Source: Planctomycetaceae bacterium
GTDB taxonomy: Bacteria > Planctomycetota > Planctomycetia > Pirellulales > Pirellulaceae
Reading direction: 5' to 3'
Assembly (NCBI GenBank): GCA_015490875.1
Contig: WFWZ01000423.1
Coordinates: 1-39,793, forward strand
DNA: 39,793 bases
Numbering within the stretch: position 1 is the stretch's first letter; each line of letters opens with the position of its first letter. Made by a program: the position numbers and the translations under genes. Below are positions 1-9,290 of the stretch, piece after piece. Under the pieces are notes generated by a model. The model worked only from the letters and a program-made list of their open reading frames with translations. It made no database searches and was not told where the DNA came from.

Positions 1-2207
1 GCGTTGGTGCCTTGGCCAATCATACGGCTAGAGTTCTCGGTACGCATCGGCCAAGTGCCTGTCACTCCGAACCCGGATGTGATCACTGCGTCCAAGAAGG
101 TCTCCCACCCTGTGCTCGCCGTTTCGCCGTCGCTCCGGCGTTCTGACTGTTTGAAGGCGTAATAAATCGTCACCGGAAAGTTTGAATCTGATTGCTGTGC
201 CAATCGTGACATCGCCTGAGTCATGCCGTCGAGGAAGAACTGCTCCGCGTCGTCTTTTCCTCCGTGGCGGTATGGCGTCGCGACAAGCTCTTCGGCTTTC
301 GGTACTGCAAGCGTTGCAAACAGGTTCGGAAAGGCGCTTCGAAGAGGACGCCGCAACCAAACGTAAAAAAAGTCCGAAAGGTCAGCATACCCCACATTGT
401 CGTAGTAAGGCGGATCAGTGGAGATTACCTTTCCCAGACCGATTGTCTGGATCCCCGCATCAGCCTGCTCAGCGAAGCCACGCTGGTCTGGGCTTGCAAC
501 TTCAAAGGCTCGAACGAACGCCTTTGCAATCCCGTCGACGAACACTATCCATCCACCAGACCGACTTCCCAATGGATTGCCCTCAGCGAAGTCCCATACC
601 ATCGGTATCGCTTGGCGTCCAAACAACTGCCGTGGGCATTGCGCGATTGGCTCCCAGCGGCAAAGGCTGTTTCCTAAGTCAGCCTGTTTGCTGAGCGCAA
701 ACGCCAAATACACCCCCACAGCCTGTGCGTAGGCGGTGGCACCGGAGCCGCCGTCGCGTAAGGGGGTGGGGTCGTCGGGCAGTCCGGCGGCCAGCGCGTC
801 GGCCCGCACCCGCTCCATCGCTTCGCCCACCAGATCCGAAAACGTCGTCAACGCCACCAACTGCCGCGGTGTGAATAAGTCGCCAAAGGTGGTCATGCCG
901 TACTCGACAACATTTGTTCGCCCGGGCCAATGGCAAATCTCGACTTCAGGTTTCCATACTGGTGCCGCGGACTTAGCAATCGCCTCGTGCTCAGGCGCGG
1001 GCGACAGATAGACACGCCCCCTATCGCCTTCTGCCACAATCGCCATCAAACGACTTCCAAGTCTCCCTGCGCGAGCTTCTTTTCGCAGAAATGAAAATGG
1101 CATGGCAGTTCCTGACATGAGACACAGAAAGCTACTGTGACTCCCGCCTGACTTGGTCCCCTTCTTCGCCGCCGCCGGGTCTTTCGGTTTTCCAACCTTG
1201 ACTGTGAAGCGGTATGGCGAGGAGTGAGTGGAGAGGAGTGAGGAGTGAGATGAGGTGTTGGCGTTCGATGGCCCGTCTCTCGCTTCTCTCTCCTCTTCCC
1301 TCACTTCTACTTCGACATACGCTTCTTTCCCCTTCTTGGTCGAGAGCATAAAAGTCGACGCGAGCGGCACGTCAACGTCGGCAAACGCCGGATTGGGACT
1401 CTTGACCGTCCTCGCCCAAATCCACGCAATGACGGTCAACTCCTGCCCAACGTACTTCTTCAAGTCCGGCCGCTCCTTCGCCATCTCCGCGGTGACTTTC
1501 ACCTTCGGATACAAATGCCCGATCCGCTTCTCCGCTTCATCGCGCATCCACTGGCCGTAATACCGCACATCTTCGGCCAGCCCCTGCGCGCCGCGGTATT
1601 CGCTTTTCAACAATTTCCCATGCCGCGCCTCAGGGTTAACCGGAGCCTGCCCCGCGAAGCGCGGCGGAATTTCGATCATCGCCTTGTTGATCAGCACGGC
1701 CACGGGGTTCAGGTCGCTGGCATACGCTTCCAGCCCCAACCGCTGTGCTTCCAGCGGCAATGCCCCGCCGCCGGCAAACGGGTCGTGAAACGCGGGTAAC
1801 GGGGGAATCTCACCCGAATCGATCAGCGCCGCGATTTCTGCATCGTTCAAAGAAGCGACCCGTTCACCGCCGAGGCAGTGTCGTGCCCAGCTTCGGCGGA
1901 TTTCGGCCCGGGCGCGCTGGAGCACTTCTTCGTTGGTCGTGTTTTCCCACAGGACCAGTTCTTCGATCAGGTCGAACAGCCGCCGCCGTTCGGCTTCCTG
2001 GGCTTCGACGGTGGGAAACTCTTCGGGGCAGGAGGCGGGATCGTCGACCATTTGGGAAAAGATGACCGCTCGCGCGGCGGCCAGCGGCCGCCGCGCCCAC
2101 CACAGATGCAGCGTCGACGGATGGCCATGGCGAATCGACTTCTCCCGCGCCGACGCCTTGTTGATCGCCTCCAACGGCAACGCCACTTCGATCAGTTTTT
2201 TTCTCAT
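1..2207 (-). CDS. DUF1156-family adenine-type DNA methyltransferase (3' part beyond window)
   Basis: An open frame runs from the ATG at 2207 to the left edge, giving about 735 residues and continuing off the window. The N-terminus ([16 protein letters not shown], then [15 protein letters not shown]) matches the DUF1156 domain of large bacterial and archaeal methyltransferases. [17 protein letters not shown] motif near residues 140-155 is the SAM-binding site, and [12 protein letters not shown], encoded around 400-435, is the DPPY-type catalytic motif of amino-group DNA methylases. The start overlaps the stop of the upstream ATPase gene in an ATGA, so the two are probably translationally coupled. 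The expected role is site-specific modification protecting host DNA beside the helicase and ATPase. An S/H-rich stretch around residues 300-330 comes from an inserted palindromic repeat but keeps the frame. Family assignment is from recalled motifs; the target sequence is unknown. Confidence 0.85.
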   Translation of the reverse strand, partial: MRKKLIEVALPLEAINKASAREKSIRHGHPSTLHLWWARRPLAAARAVIFSQMVDDPASCPEEFPTVEAQEAERRRLFDLIEELVLWENTTNEEVLQRARAEIRRSWARHCLGGERVASLNDAEIAALIDSGEIPPLPAFHDPFAGGGALPLEAQRLGLEAYASDLNPVAVLINKAMIEIPPRFAGQAPVNPEARHGKLLKSEYRGAQGLAEDVRYYGQWMRDEAEKRIGHLYPKVKVTAEMAKERPDLKKYVGQELTVIAWIWARTVKSPNPAFADVDVPLASTFMLSTKKGKEAYVEVEVREEEREARDGPSNANTSSHSSLLSTHSSPYRFTVKVGKPKDPAAAKKGTKSGGSHSSFLCLMSGTAMPFSFLRKEARAGRLGSRLMAIVAEGDRGRVYLSPAPEHEAIAKSAAPVWKPEVEICHWPGRTNVVEYGMTTFGDLFTPRQLVALTTFSDLVGEAMERVRADALAAGLPDDPTPLRDGGSGATAYAQAVGVYLAFALSKQADLGNSLCRWEPIAQCPRQLFGRQAIPMVWDFAEGNPLGSRSGGWIVFVDGIAKAFVRAFEVASPDQRGFAEQADAGIQTIGLGKVISTDPPYYDNVGYADLSDFFYVWLRRPLRSAFPNLFATLAVPKAEELVATPYRHGGKDDAEQFFLDGMTQAMSRLAQQSDSNFPVTIYYAFKQSERRSDGETASTGWETFLDAVITSGFGVTGTWPMRTENSSRMIGQGTN
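1220..1308. repeat. Imperfect palindromic element inserted in-frame in the methyltransferase gene
   Basis: The left half (about 1220-1253) is nearly pure purine with repeated GAGGAGTGAG-like units, and the right half (about 1274-1308) is nearly pure pyrimidine. The cores 1224-1238 and 1290-1304 match as an inverted repeat at 13 of 15 positions, and pairing continues inward at about 12 of 17. The RNA could fold into a long hairpin with a loop near 1255-1270. In the protein it encodes an acidic/Arg then Ser/His/Thr-rich segment between the family-like stretches [10 protein letters not shown] and [10 protein letters not shown], which I recall lying much closer together in relatives. No stop is introduced. 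Confidence 0.6.
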
Positions 2208-3928
2208 GGTTGCACTCCGTTTGCGCCGCGAGCCTGTCGAGCGGTCTCGGCGATCAAATCCAGTTTCTCGGTGATCTCGGCGTCCAATTCCTCGGCCGAC
2301 ACGTAGGCCGCGAGCGTGTGGTAGTCCGTCTTTCGCATCAGGTTGGGCAGTCCGAGCTGTCTGTAGAACTGCTCGAACAGCGGGTCGAGGAACTCGTCGG
2401 TGACCTTGAGGTCGGGGCCCCACGGACTTGGCCTGCCCAAGTCGCTAAGGGCAGTTTCCAATCGTGAGATGATTTGCTCCATCGTCTCGCGCCAATTCGT
2501 AGCAAAAAGCTCACCATCGGCTCGTCGACCTTCCGCTTCCGCCCACGCCAGCAGCGTTGAGCGCTGGCAGAGGTAGTTCTCGATCTCCCGCCGCTTCCAC
2601 ATCGTCTGTTGCAGATAAGGATCATCGAAAGTAGGAGGGGGGGTGAGCCGGTCGTAGATGGCGACCCCGAGCAGGTCTTGTCTGGCTTCGCGCAGAGCGT
2701 GAAAGTGGTGTCTGGCCTGCGTCGGCTGATTACCCACGTAGTGTGGGAACGGACATTCCAGTGCGTCGCGCGCCGGATGATCCAGTTTCTCGGCAAAGGC
2801 GCGCAGGATGGCCAAATCGGTCGAGCCTTCCAGATACAGCACCCATCCGGTTTCTTCCGCCTGCAGGTACTGGTCGAACCCGATTTCCTTCAGCGACTTC
2901 ATCAATTGCGACCCGCGGTCGTCGATGCGATGCGGCTTGCCGAGAAATGCGACGACGGTATCGCGATCAGCCGCTTCGTTCAGAATGACTTCGGAATGGC
3001 TGGCGGCGATGATCTGGCTGCCGGTTTCTGCAGCAATTTCGGAAAGCACCTCATAGATTTGCCGCTGGCGGAGGATTTCCAGATGCGCGTCGGGTTCGTC
3101 CAGCAACAGGACCGAACCGGGGTTTGCCGTCATGTGGGCCAGCAGGAGCAATGTCTGCTGCTGCCCGCGGCCGCTGGCGGCGATGTCGAGTTCCACGCCA
3201 CCTGACGTTCGGTAGGACATGACGATCTCACCCCGTTCTGGGATGTATTTCGGATCGTTGAGCCGCGCACCAAAGAGTTTTTCAATCCTCGCAACAATTC
3301 GGTGCCACCGATCGCCGCCGCGTTCCAATGCTTGCCAACACAGGTTGCGGAGCACCTCGGCGGTCCGCCCCTCACCCAGCCGCACCTGTACGGCTCCTTC
3401 GTCCAAGCGGGACTCATTGGCCGCCAGTCCGGACATCGGCGGCAGATAGGCCAGTCGTATGTCGGCGGCAGCTTGTGGGACTTTCATTCGATTTCCGTCC
3501 GGCCCGACGCGCGAGCGGCAATAGAACGATTCCTCGTTCGCATAATCAAATTCGAGACATGTTGTCCACGGCTTGCCGTCAGTCACTCCGTCGACGTCGA
3601 TTTCGATGAGGATGTTGCGGGTTTTCTGTTTGCCGTTCTGGCGCGTGATCTCCCGCACGTGCAGATCGCGCCACAGTAGATTGGCTGCCGGGACGGGTAG
3701 CGCGATCAGGTCCCGGCGATTGAGCGTGACTCCGGGGCGTTTCTTTGGGATTGGTCCCGCACCGCGTTTTTCGATCCAACGGCGTACGCCGGCATTCCAC
3801 AATGCCAACGCCTGCAGCGCCGAGGTTTTGCCGGAGTTGTTGGGGCCGACAAAGACGACGCGATCGGCCAGTTCGATCTCGACGTCGTCGAACACTTTGA
3901 AATTGCGTAGTTTCAGTTTGGTCAGCAT
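2204..3928 (-). CDS. OLD-like AAA/ABC ATPase with degenerate TOPRIM-like C-terminus
   Basis: This 574-residue protein has an ABC/SMC-like ATPase head. The N-terminus is [20 protein letters not shown], Walker A is GPNNSGKTS (residues 28-36), and Walker B is [11 protein letters not shown] (about 272-282). ASHSEVIL follows as the switch-like histidine segment. The C-terminal part starts with [11 protein letters not shown] (E367), like the first acidic motif of OLD-family TOPRIM nucleases, but the later motif is only IYDRLT (D426), not a clear DxD. It may therefore be a reduced nuclease or a sensor ATPase. Length and layout recall the OLD class that includes GajA of Gabija, but no UvrD-like partner is visible here. 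It lies 58 bases after the helicase gene and overlaps the methyltransferase start by four bases. Confidence 0.8.
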   Translation of the reverse strand: MLTKLKLRNFKVFDDVEIELADRVVFVGPNNSGKTSALQALALWNAGVRRWIEKRGAGPIPKKRPGVTLNRRDLIALPVPAANLLWRDLHVREITRQNGKQKTRNILIEIDVDGVTDGKPWTTCLEFDYANEESFYCRSRVGPDGNRMKVPQAAADIRLAYLPPMSGLAANESRLDEGAVQVRLGEGRTAEVLRNLCWQALERGGDRWHRIVARIEKLFGARLNDPKYIPERGEIVMSYRTSGGVELDIAASGRGQQQTLLLLAHMTANPGSVLLLDEPDAHLEILRQRQIYEVLSEIAAETGSQIIAASHSEVILNEAADRDTVVAFLGKPHRIDDRGSQLMKSLKEIGFDQYLQAEETGWVLYLEGSTDLAILRAFAEKLDHPARDALECPFPHYVGNQPTQARHHFHALREARQDLLGVAIYDRLTPPPTFDDPYLQQTMWKRREIENYLCQRSTLLAWAEAEGRRADGELFATNWRETMEQIISRLETALSDLGRPSPWGPDLKVTDEFLDPLFEQFYRQLGLPNLMRKTDYHTLAAYVSAEELDAEITEKLDLIAETARQARGANGVQP

Positions 3929-3986
3929 TTCTTTGCTCGGTGGTACGGCTTGTATTCGTCATTCAGGCGAAAAGGCTCGAACCTTC

Positions 3987-6900
3987 TCACGCAGGATCCT
4001 CCGATCGGGCCAATAATTCGCTGAAACTGTAGTTAACGCTGGTGGCGCCGAAGTCCGGTTCGCGGCGGAACGGGCGGCGGACGTAGCGGACGCGGTGGTT
4101 CCGGTCGTCCAGAAACTCGACCAGCGCGAGGATGTAGTCGTCCGGCTTGTTCAAGCTGGTCAGGATCTCATTCTTGGTGACCGTAATCGTTTCTGCACCC
4201 TGGACGCGGCCTTTGACTTCGATAAACCGCAATCTTCCCGTGCCGGGAACACGGCTTTCGATGTCGTAGCCCAGCTTTTCTTCTTCGCGGTCGACCGGTT
4301 CGTAGCCCAGCGACCGTTCGACTTCCATCACCGCCTCGCGGGCGCGGGCGGCACTGGCTTGCGTGTCGGCCGGTGTTGCCGCAACCGGTGCGGGACGGCC
4401 AGTCATCCGGGAAATCAGTCCCATCGGCACCACGACCAGCCCGCCGATCACAATCGGGGGTGAAGCGGAAATGCGGGCTTCGCGGTCGAGTTCCTCCATC
4501 CGCTTTTGCAGACGCGATTGCAGCTCGTCCGCTCGTCGCCGGGCTTCCTGCGAATTGAGCCGCGCACCGGGCTTGCCGGCTTGTTCCTTGAGCTTCAGTT
4601 CCTCGGCGCGGTGATCCCAGTAGGCAATTTCCTTGGTCAGCCGGTCCTTGACGGCGATGCGCGTCTTTTCGATCCACTTCAGCCGGCGGTCGCGGACTTC
4701 GCTCACGTGTTCGGGGACGACCGTCTGGATGGCATGTTCGACGGCCGCTTTTTCCAGCCCGCCCGTGATCCAGTTGCATTCGGGCCGGGAGAGGATATCG
4801 TCCGCGGATGGTTCGTCTTCCCTGAGCGGGCGGTAGTCGAGGTACGGGGCGTAGCGGAGGTGGCGCGTTTTGCCATCCGGTTCCATTTCCACATACAGCA
4901 TGCGGCGGGAGATCGTTCGTCGATCGCCGGAAGGAAGCACGCTAGCGTCCTGGATGGCGTGTTCGAGAATAAACAGGGTGCGGGGCGTAGTGCCGGGATC
5001 GCGCTGGTCGACCAGCACCGTGCCGCGTTTGAGCAGATCGCGATGGCGTTCGAGCGTCAGGTCGAGCACGGCGTCGAGCAATGGATGGCCGGGGCAGACG
5101 AACGCGGCCATCGGTTTGCCGGGAACGGAGATCAGGTCTTTTTCAAAGGTGATCCGTTCGTAGCGCTGCAGGACCGGTTCGCCCCTGCCGATCTGACGGT
5201 CGCGATTGCGAATCGGCGCCGGGACGTGTTTGACTTCGTATCGCCGCGGTTCGCGCTGCCGCACGGTCCCGCCCAGGCGCTGGAAGGCTTCCATGAAGAA
5301 TTCTTCGATGTAGTGCGGTTGCAGGCGGCGGGCTTCGGCGCGTTCCATGTCCTCGCGGATACGGGCCACGCGGGTCGTGTCCATCGTATCGTGGGCCAGC
5401 GCGCGGTCGTCGATCAATTCGTGCAGATGTTCACGATCGACGCCGTGTTCGACGGCCTGTTCCAGTCGGGCGCGAACCTCAGGGCGGTCGCCGTAGCGGA
5501 TGGCTTCGATCAAGAGCTCTCGCAGCGGCCGGCCGTCGAACTGCAGTTTGCCCAGCACGTCGAACACCTGTCCGCCCAGCGCCTGGCGGGCTTCTTCCAG
5601 TTTCTCGAGCAGCCGGCGGTAAACGTCTCCTTCGCGGGTCTCTTCGGCGACCAGATTCCACAGGTGACACACTTCCGTCTGTCCGATGCGGTGGATGCGG
5701 CCGAATCGCTGTTCCAGCCGGTTGGGGTTCCATGGCAGGTCGTAGTTGACCATCAAGTGGGCGCGCTGCAAGTTGATCCCTTCGCCGGCGGCGTCGGTGG
5801 CCAGCAGCACCTGCACGTCGGGATCGTGCAGGAAGGCTTCCTGCGCCTTGCGGCGTTCTTCGCGGCCCATGCTGCCGTGAATCTGCATGACCGATTCCGC
5901 GCGCCCCAGCAGCCGCGTGATGTTGCGCTCCAGATAACTGAGCGTGTCGCGGTGTTCGGTGAAGATGACCAGCTTCTGATGGGGCGAGCGGTCGGGTTTG
6001 GGCAGGTTGGCGACACCGTGCTCGGGTGTCTGCTCGGACACGTGATCGGGCTGTGAAAAGATGTACTGCAAAAGCGACGACAGTTCTCGCCACTTGGTGT
6101 CCTGCCCGCTCCGGCGGACTTCTGCGGCCAGTTGTTCCAGATATGCCAGGCGATCGATTTCGAGTTGCAATTCGGTTAGCGTGGCCGCGGCGGTGGCCTG
6201 ATCGAGGATTGCTTCTTCGGTTGCTTCGACTTCGCTTTCCGGTGCGTCTTCCAGATCCTCCAGATCGTCGTCGTCCAAAATCGGGCCGGTCAGGATCGGT
6301 GCGGGAACCTGAGCCCCTCGCTGCAGCAGCTGGACTTCGCGCAGACGCTTTTTCAGTCGTTCGCGCCGGCGGCGCAGCGATTGGTAAATGGCTTCGGGGG
6401 ACGAGGCCAGCCGCCGTTGCAGGATGGTCAGAGCAAAACCGACGGTGCCGGAGCGTTTGTCGTCCTGCAACGCCTCGGCTCGGCCCCATTCTTCGCGGAC
6501 GTATTCCGTGACTTCCTTGTACAGCCGGGCTTCGACGTCCGAAAGTTTGTAGGGAACGGTGTAGGCGATGCGTTCGGGGAACAACGGGCGTCCGTCGAAT
6601 TTCAATAGCTGTTCCTTGACCATCCGCCGCATCAGGTCGCGGACGTCGACCTGATGGACGCCGTCGCGGAAGCGGCCTTCGAAGCGGTCGCCGTCCAGCA
6701 GGGCAAGGAACAACTGAAAATCTTCTTCCTTGCCGTTGTGCGGCGTGGCGGTCATCAAGAGGAAGTGCCGCGTGATGCCCGAAAGCAGGCGGCCGAGATG
6801 GTACCGCTTGGTGTATTTGACTTCGCCGCCGAAGAACGTGGCCGACATTTTGTGAGCTTCATCGACGACGATGAGGTCGTAGCGGCAGTCGGAGGCCGAC

Positions 6901-7553
6901 AACATGTGCTGGACGTCTTCGTTGCGCGCCAATTTGTCCAGCCGCGCGATGGCCAGGTCGTTTTCCACAAACCAGTTGCCCGTGCGGGCGGCTTCCAGTT
7001 TGTCGTTGGTCAGGATTTCGAACGGCAGGTGAAAGCGGCGGTGCAGTTCGTCCTGCCATTGTTCGACCAGACTACCGGGGCAGACAATCAGGCAGCGCTT
7101 CAAGTCACCGCGGGCGATCAGCTCTTTGATCAGCAGGCCCGCCATGATCGTTTTGCCGGCGCCCGGATCGTCGGCCAGCAGGAAACGCAATGGCTGACGG
7201 GGGAGCATGGCTTCGTAGACCGCCGTGATCTGGTGTGGCAGAGGGTCGACCAGTGACGTGTGGACGGCCAGGAGGGGGTCGAACAGGTGCGCCAGGCGGA
7301 TGCGGTGGGCTTCGGCGACGAGGCGATATTGGTCACCGGGACCGTCGAAACTCCAGGGGAGGCCGGTTTCGACGATCTCCAACCGCGATTCGTCGTGGCG
7401 GTAGAGGATTTCGTCGGCCACGCGGCCTTCGGGCGTGCGGTAGACCAGCGTGCAGGCGTCTGAGCCGTGCCACTGGACGCTGACCACCGTAACGGCGGCA
7501 TTGGGCAGTATGCCGCGGACAGTTGTGCCGGTAGTGAGATGTTCGAGTTTCAT
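3987..7553 (-). CDS. SNF2-type helicase with C-terminal DUF3883 domain
   Basis: The product is a superfamily 2 ATPase of 1188 residues if translation begins at MKLEHLTTG (7553, after an AAGGGG). ATG 7583 would add ten residues. Visible in order: Walker A DDPGAGKT (K134), DEAH box VVDEAHK (231-234), motif III MTATPHNG, a charged inter-lobe insertion rich in Asp/Glu, and C-terminal helicase motifs LLATDAAGEGINLQ and QRFGRIHRIGQ (about 615). A coiled-coil follows around 1000-1040. The last 110 residues resemble DUF3883, with GYDIES (D1097) and FIEVKGR (E1112, K1114), the spacing of a PD-(D/E)xK nuclease fold. SNF2-like helicases beside DNA methylases are known from DISARM class 1 (DrmD). It is the first gene of the minus-strand operon with the ATPase and methyltransferase. 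Confidence 0.85.
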   Translation of the reverse strand: MKLEHLTTGTTVRGILPNAAVTVVSVQWHGSDACTLVYRTPEGRVADEILYRHDESRLEIVETGLPWSFDGPGDQYRLVAEAHRIRLAHLFDPLLAVHTSLVDPLPHQITAVYEAMLPRQPLRFLLADDPGAGKTIMAGLLIKELIARGDLKRCLIVCPGSLVEQWQDELHRRFHLPFEILTNDKLEAARTGNWFVENDLAIARLDKLARNEDVQHMLSASDCRYDLIVVDEAHKMSATFFGGEVKYTKRYHLGRLLSGITRHFLLMTATPHNGKEEDFQLFLALLDGDRFEGRFRDGVHQVDVRDLMRRMVKEQLLKFDGRPLFPERIAYTVPYKLSDVEARLYKEVTEYVREEWGRAEALQDDKRSGTVGFALTILQRRLASSPEAIYQSLRRRRERLKKRLREVQLLQRGAQVPAPILTGPILDDDDLEDLEDAPESEVEATEEAILDQATAAATLTELQLEIDRLAYLEQLAAEVRRSGQDTKWRELSSLLQYIFSQPDHVSEQTPEHGVANLPKPDRSPHQKLVIFTEHRDTLSYLERNITRLLGRAESVMQIHGSMGREERRKAQEAFLHDPDVQVLLATDAAGEGINLQRAHLMVNYDLPWNPNRLEQRFGRIHRIGQTEVCHLWNLVAEETREGDVYRRLLEKLEEARQALGGQVFDVLGKLQFDGRPLRELLIEAIRYGDRPEVRARLEQAVEHGVDREHLHELIDDRALAHDTMDTTRVARIREDMERAEARRLQPHYIEEFFMEAFQRLGGTVRQREPRRYEVKHVPAPIRNRDRQIGRGEPVLQRYERITFEKDLISVPGKPMAAFVCPGHPLLDAVLDLTLERHRDLLKRGTVLVDQRDPGTTPRTLFILEHAIQDASVLPSGDRRTISRRMLYVEMEPDGKTRHLRYAPYLDYRPLREDEPSADDILSRPECNWITGGLEKAAVEHAIQTVVPEHVSEVRDRRLKWIEKTRIAVKDRLTKEIAYWDHRAEELKLKEQAGKPGARLNSQEARRRADELQSRLQKRMEELDREARISASPPIVIGGLVVVPMGLISRMTGRPAPVAATPADTQASAARAREAVMEVERSLGYEPVDREEEKLGYDIESRVPGTGRLRFIEVKGRVQGAETITVTKNEILTSLNKPDDYILALVEFLDDRNHRVRYVRRPFRREPDFGATSVNYSFSELLARSEDPA

Positions 7554-7582
7554 CGGGGCCCCTTGCGTGGTTGCATGCGGCA

Positions 7583-7783
7583 TCACTGCGAATCGGCGCT
7601 GTTAGACTCAATGATGTCACAGTGACCTAGCAGATCGAAGAATCGCTTTCGTAACGCCTGCAGATGGCCTCGCACTCTGGCGCGCACCATGAGGCGGTCG
7701 GGATCGATGGGCCGTCCGTAACTCCCGTCGCCCTGCCGAGCACAGACGACGGAATAGAAGCCGTGCTTTGTGAATAGCCACAT
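7583..7783 (-). pseudogene. Truncated conserved hypothetical gene at the island border
   Basis: A 66-residue frame starts MWLFTKHGFYSVVCARQGDG and continues through VRARVRGHLQALRKRF to IIESNSADSQ and a stop. I recall a family of roughly 110-residue bacterial proteins with the same beginning that continues with a DYxYR-like segment and a second helical half. Here the similarity ends at the residue before the stop, so the C-terminal half appears to be lost. The TGA overlaps the upstream candidate ATG (7583) of the helicase gene as TGATG, which could be coincidental coupling or a junction created by insertion of the defence genes. Between 7784 and the tRNA at 8036 no convincing gene is seen. Confidence 0.55.
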
Positions 7784-8035
7784 CGGTAGTTCAGTCCGTC
7801 TTTAGCCACAAACCAATCGAGTTGCCGAGCGTTGCGATCGGTGGCGAACCGTACCGCCCCAAGCTCGACATGGCTTCGAGATTGGGCCATCAGCCCGTAA
7901 GACGGTGGTGCGATGAGTACCGTTCGCTGACAGAAGGTATTCCCAAAGGTAAAGGTGTTGGCTCGGTGAAAACCGCAGGCCATGCCAGTGACGCCGTTCG
8001 GTGTAAGGCTCTAGCAGGAAAAGGTTTAACGAGAG

Positions 8036-8109
8036 TGGGCGATGACGGACTCGAACCGCCGACCCCCTCGGTGTAAACGAGGTGCTCTAGCCAACTGAGC
8101 TAATCGCCC
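8036..8109 (-). tRNA. tRNA-Val (anticodon TAC)
   Basis: The minus strand folds into a complete cloverleaf of 74 nt. The acceptor is GGGCGAT paired with ATCGCCC, plus discriminator A. The D-stem is GCTC/GAGC, the anticodon stem CCTCG/CGAGG has loop TTTACAC (anticodon TAC), and the T-arm is GGCGG-TTCGAGT-CCGTC. CCA is not encoded. Its 3' end faces the defence genes, the usual side for integration at a tRNA, but no second copy of the 3' end was found within the window. Confidence 0.95.
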
Positions 8110-8122
8110 GGTCTCGGACGTC

Positions 8123-8151
8123 ACCGTATTCGGCCGCCGCGGGTCTGTCAA
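8123..8151 (-). promoter_or_regulatory. Promoter of tRNA-Val
   Basis: On the minus strand a perfect -35 TTGACA (8151-8146) is followed after 17 bases by TACGGT (8128-8123). The predicted transcription start lies just upstream of the mature tRNA 5' end at 8109. Confidence 0.55.
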
Positions 8152-8300
8152 TCTGAAACTCCCCTCCCTACAATCTTCGGCATTCGCCCAAGACCGCTGC
8201 ACTCTGGGGGCCTTCGGGGGCACGGGCGGGTCCGGTCGGCGATGCCCCACGCTTTTTCCGTCTCACCGTGGCCATCAATCCGCTGATGGGAGCCAACAAT

Positions 8301-9290
8301 ATGGACCTGGTTCTTGCCGCCATCTTGGCGTTGCACCTCTATTTCGTCTCCATTAGTGCGGCAGGGCCTCTGGGCGTGTGGTGGTGCGACTGGTGGGGAA
8401 GGCCCGACGATGAAGCGGTGCGGCGAGGTGCCACGTGGATGGCGTGGATGAGCCTTCTGGCACTCTTCGTCGGTGCCATCCTGGGGCTGGTCGTGGGCTT
8501 TTTGGTCTGGGACGATGACTTTCGAAACGCCTTGAGCCGACTCCACGGGAAACTGGCCTGGGGGACGCTCGAGTGGCTCTTCTCGCTAATTCTGACGGCC
8601 CTGGTTGCCTGGTGGTGGCGGAAACGCCCCGATGCCACCGGCTGGCCTCGTCGCCTTCGCGGTCTCCTGTCGCTGCTCAGTGCGACCAACCTTCTGTATC
8701 ACTTCTCGTTTTTGTTTTTCGTGATGCAAAAGGTTGCTGACGAGGGTGGCGAGGGCCCCATCGATGCCGCTCGATTTCGAGAATACATGGCAGACGGACT
8801 CATTCTGGCTCAGGCAGTTCATTTTCTCCTGGCCACCTGGATCTTGGCCGGAGTGACGTGGATGGCGGTGGCCGCCTCATGGCTGCGGCGCGACCCGGAG
8901 GACAAGGCGGCTCGACGCATCGCCACCTGGGGCGGCCGGTGGGCGGTGGTTCCCGCCGTGCTCCAACTGGTCGTCGGGTTGTGGCTGGTGACCCAAATGC
9001 CGACTTTGCAACAGAAGGTCATCATGGGTGGAGATCTGGCAGCGAGTCTCCTCTTTGCGTTGGCCGTGCTGCTGGGGCTTTGGATGATGCACCTGTTGGC
9101 GATGGCGGCGTTGGGCCGAGCCACTCCTCGTAAACTCCGCCTTGCCGTCGTCGTCACGATGGTCGTGCTTGTTTCGATGCTCTTTGTGGCACGCAAGACG
9201 CGGGCTCGAAGGATGGCGATCCTTTCGGCTTCGGGTCCCTCGTCGGTGGCCTCGGCCGACAGCGAAGCCAGTGTCCGGAGGGTGGGATGA
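8301..9290 (+). CDS. Multi-pass membrane protein of unknown function
   Basis: The product is about 329 residues with some seven to eight hydrophobic segments, beginning with LVLAAILALHLYFVSISAAG. Loops carry basic clusters such as WWWRKRPD and VARKTRARR. A GTG at 8268 also opens the frame, but the ATG at 8301 is preferred because GGGAG at 8288-8292 gives a good ribosome-binding distance. Conserved-looking histidines inside or near membrane segments (LALHLYF, LLYHFSF, QAVHFLL, MMHLLAMA) suggest a heme- or metal-binding membrane protein, but I cannot name the family. The stop overlaps the next gene's start (ATGA, 9287-9290), so it is coupled to the epimerase-like gene. Confidence 0.7.
   Translation: MDLVLAAILALHLYFVSISAAGPLGVWWCDWWGRPDDEAVRRGATWMAWMSLLALFVGAILGLVVGFLVWDDDFRNALSRLHGKLAWGTLEWLFSLILTALVAWWWRKRPDATGWPRRLRGLLSLLSATNLLYHFSFLFFVMQKVADEGGEGPIDAARFREYMADGLILAQAVHFLLATWILAGVTWMAVAASWLRRDPEDKAARRIATWGGRWAVVPAVLQLVVGLWLVTQMPTLQQKVIMGGDLAASLLFALAVLLGLWMMHLLAMAALGRATPRKLRLAVVVTMVVLVSMLFVARKTRARRMAILSASGPSSVASADSEASVRRVG

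Noticed and set aside
182..1011. Overlapping plus-strand frames in the first kilobase
   Set aside because: They are shadows of the minus-strand methyltransferase, which has the DPPY motif in this region.
4506..6056. A 516-residue plus-strand frame
   Set aside because: Antisense to the helicase motifs; no recognisable content.
7627..7983. A 118-residue minus-strand frame near the tRNA-Val gene
   Set aside because: It overlaps the better-supported truncated gene in another frame and has no family-like features.
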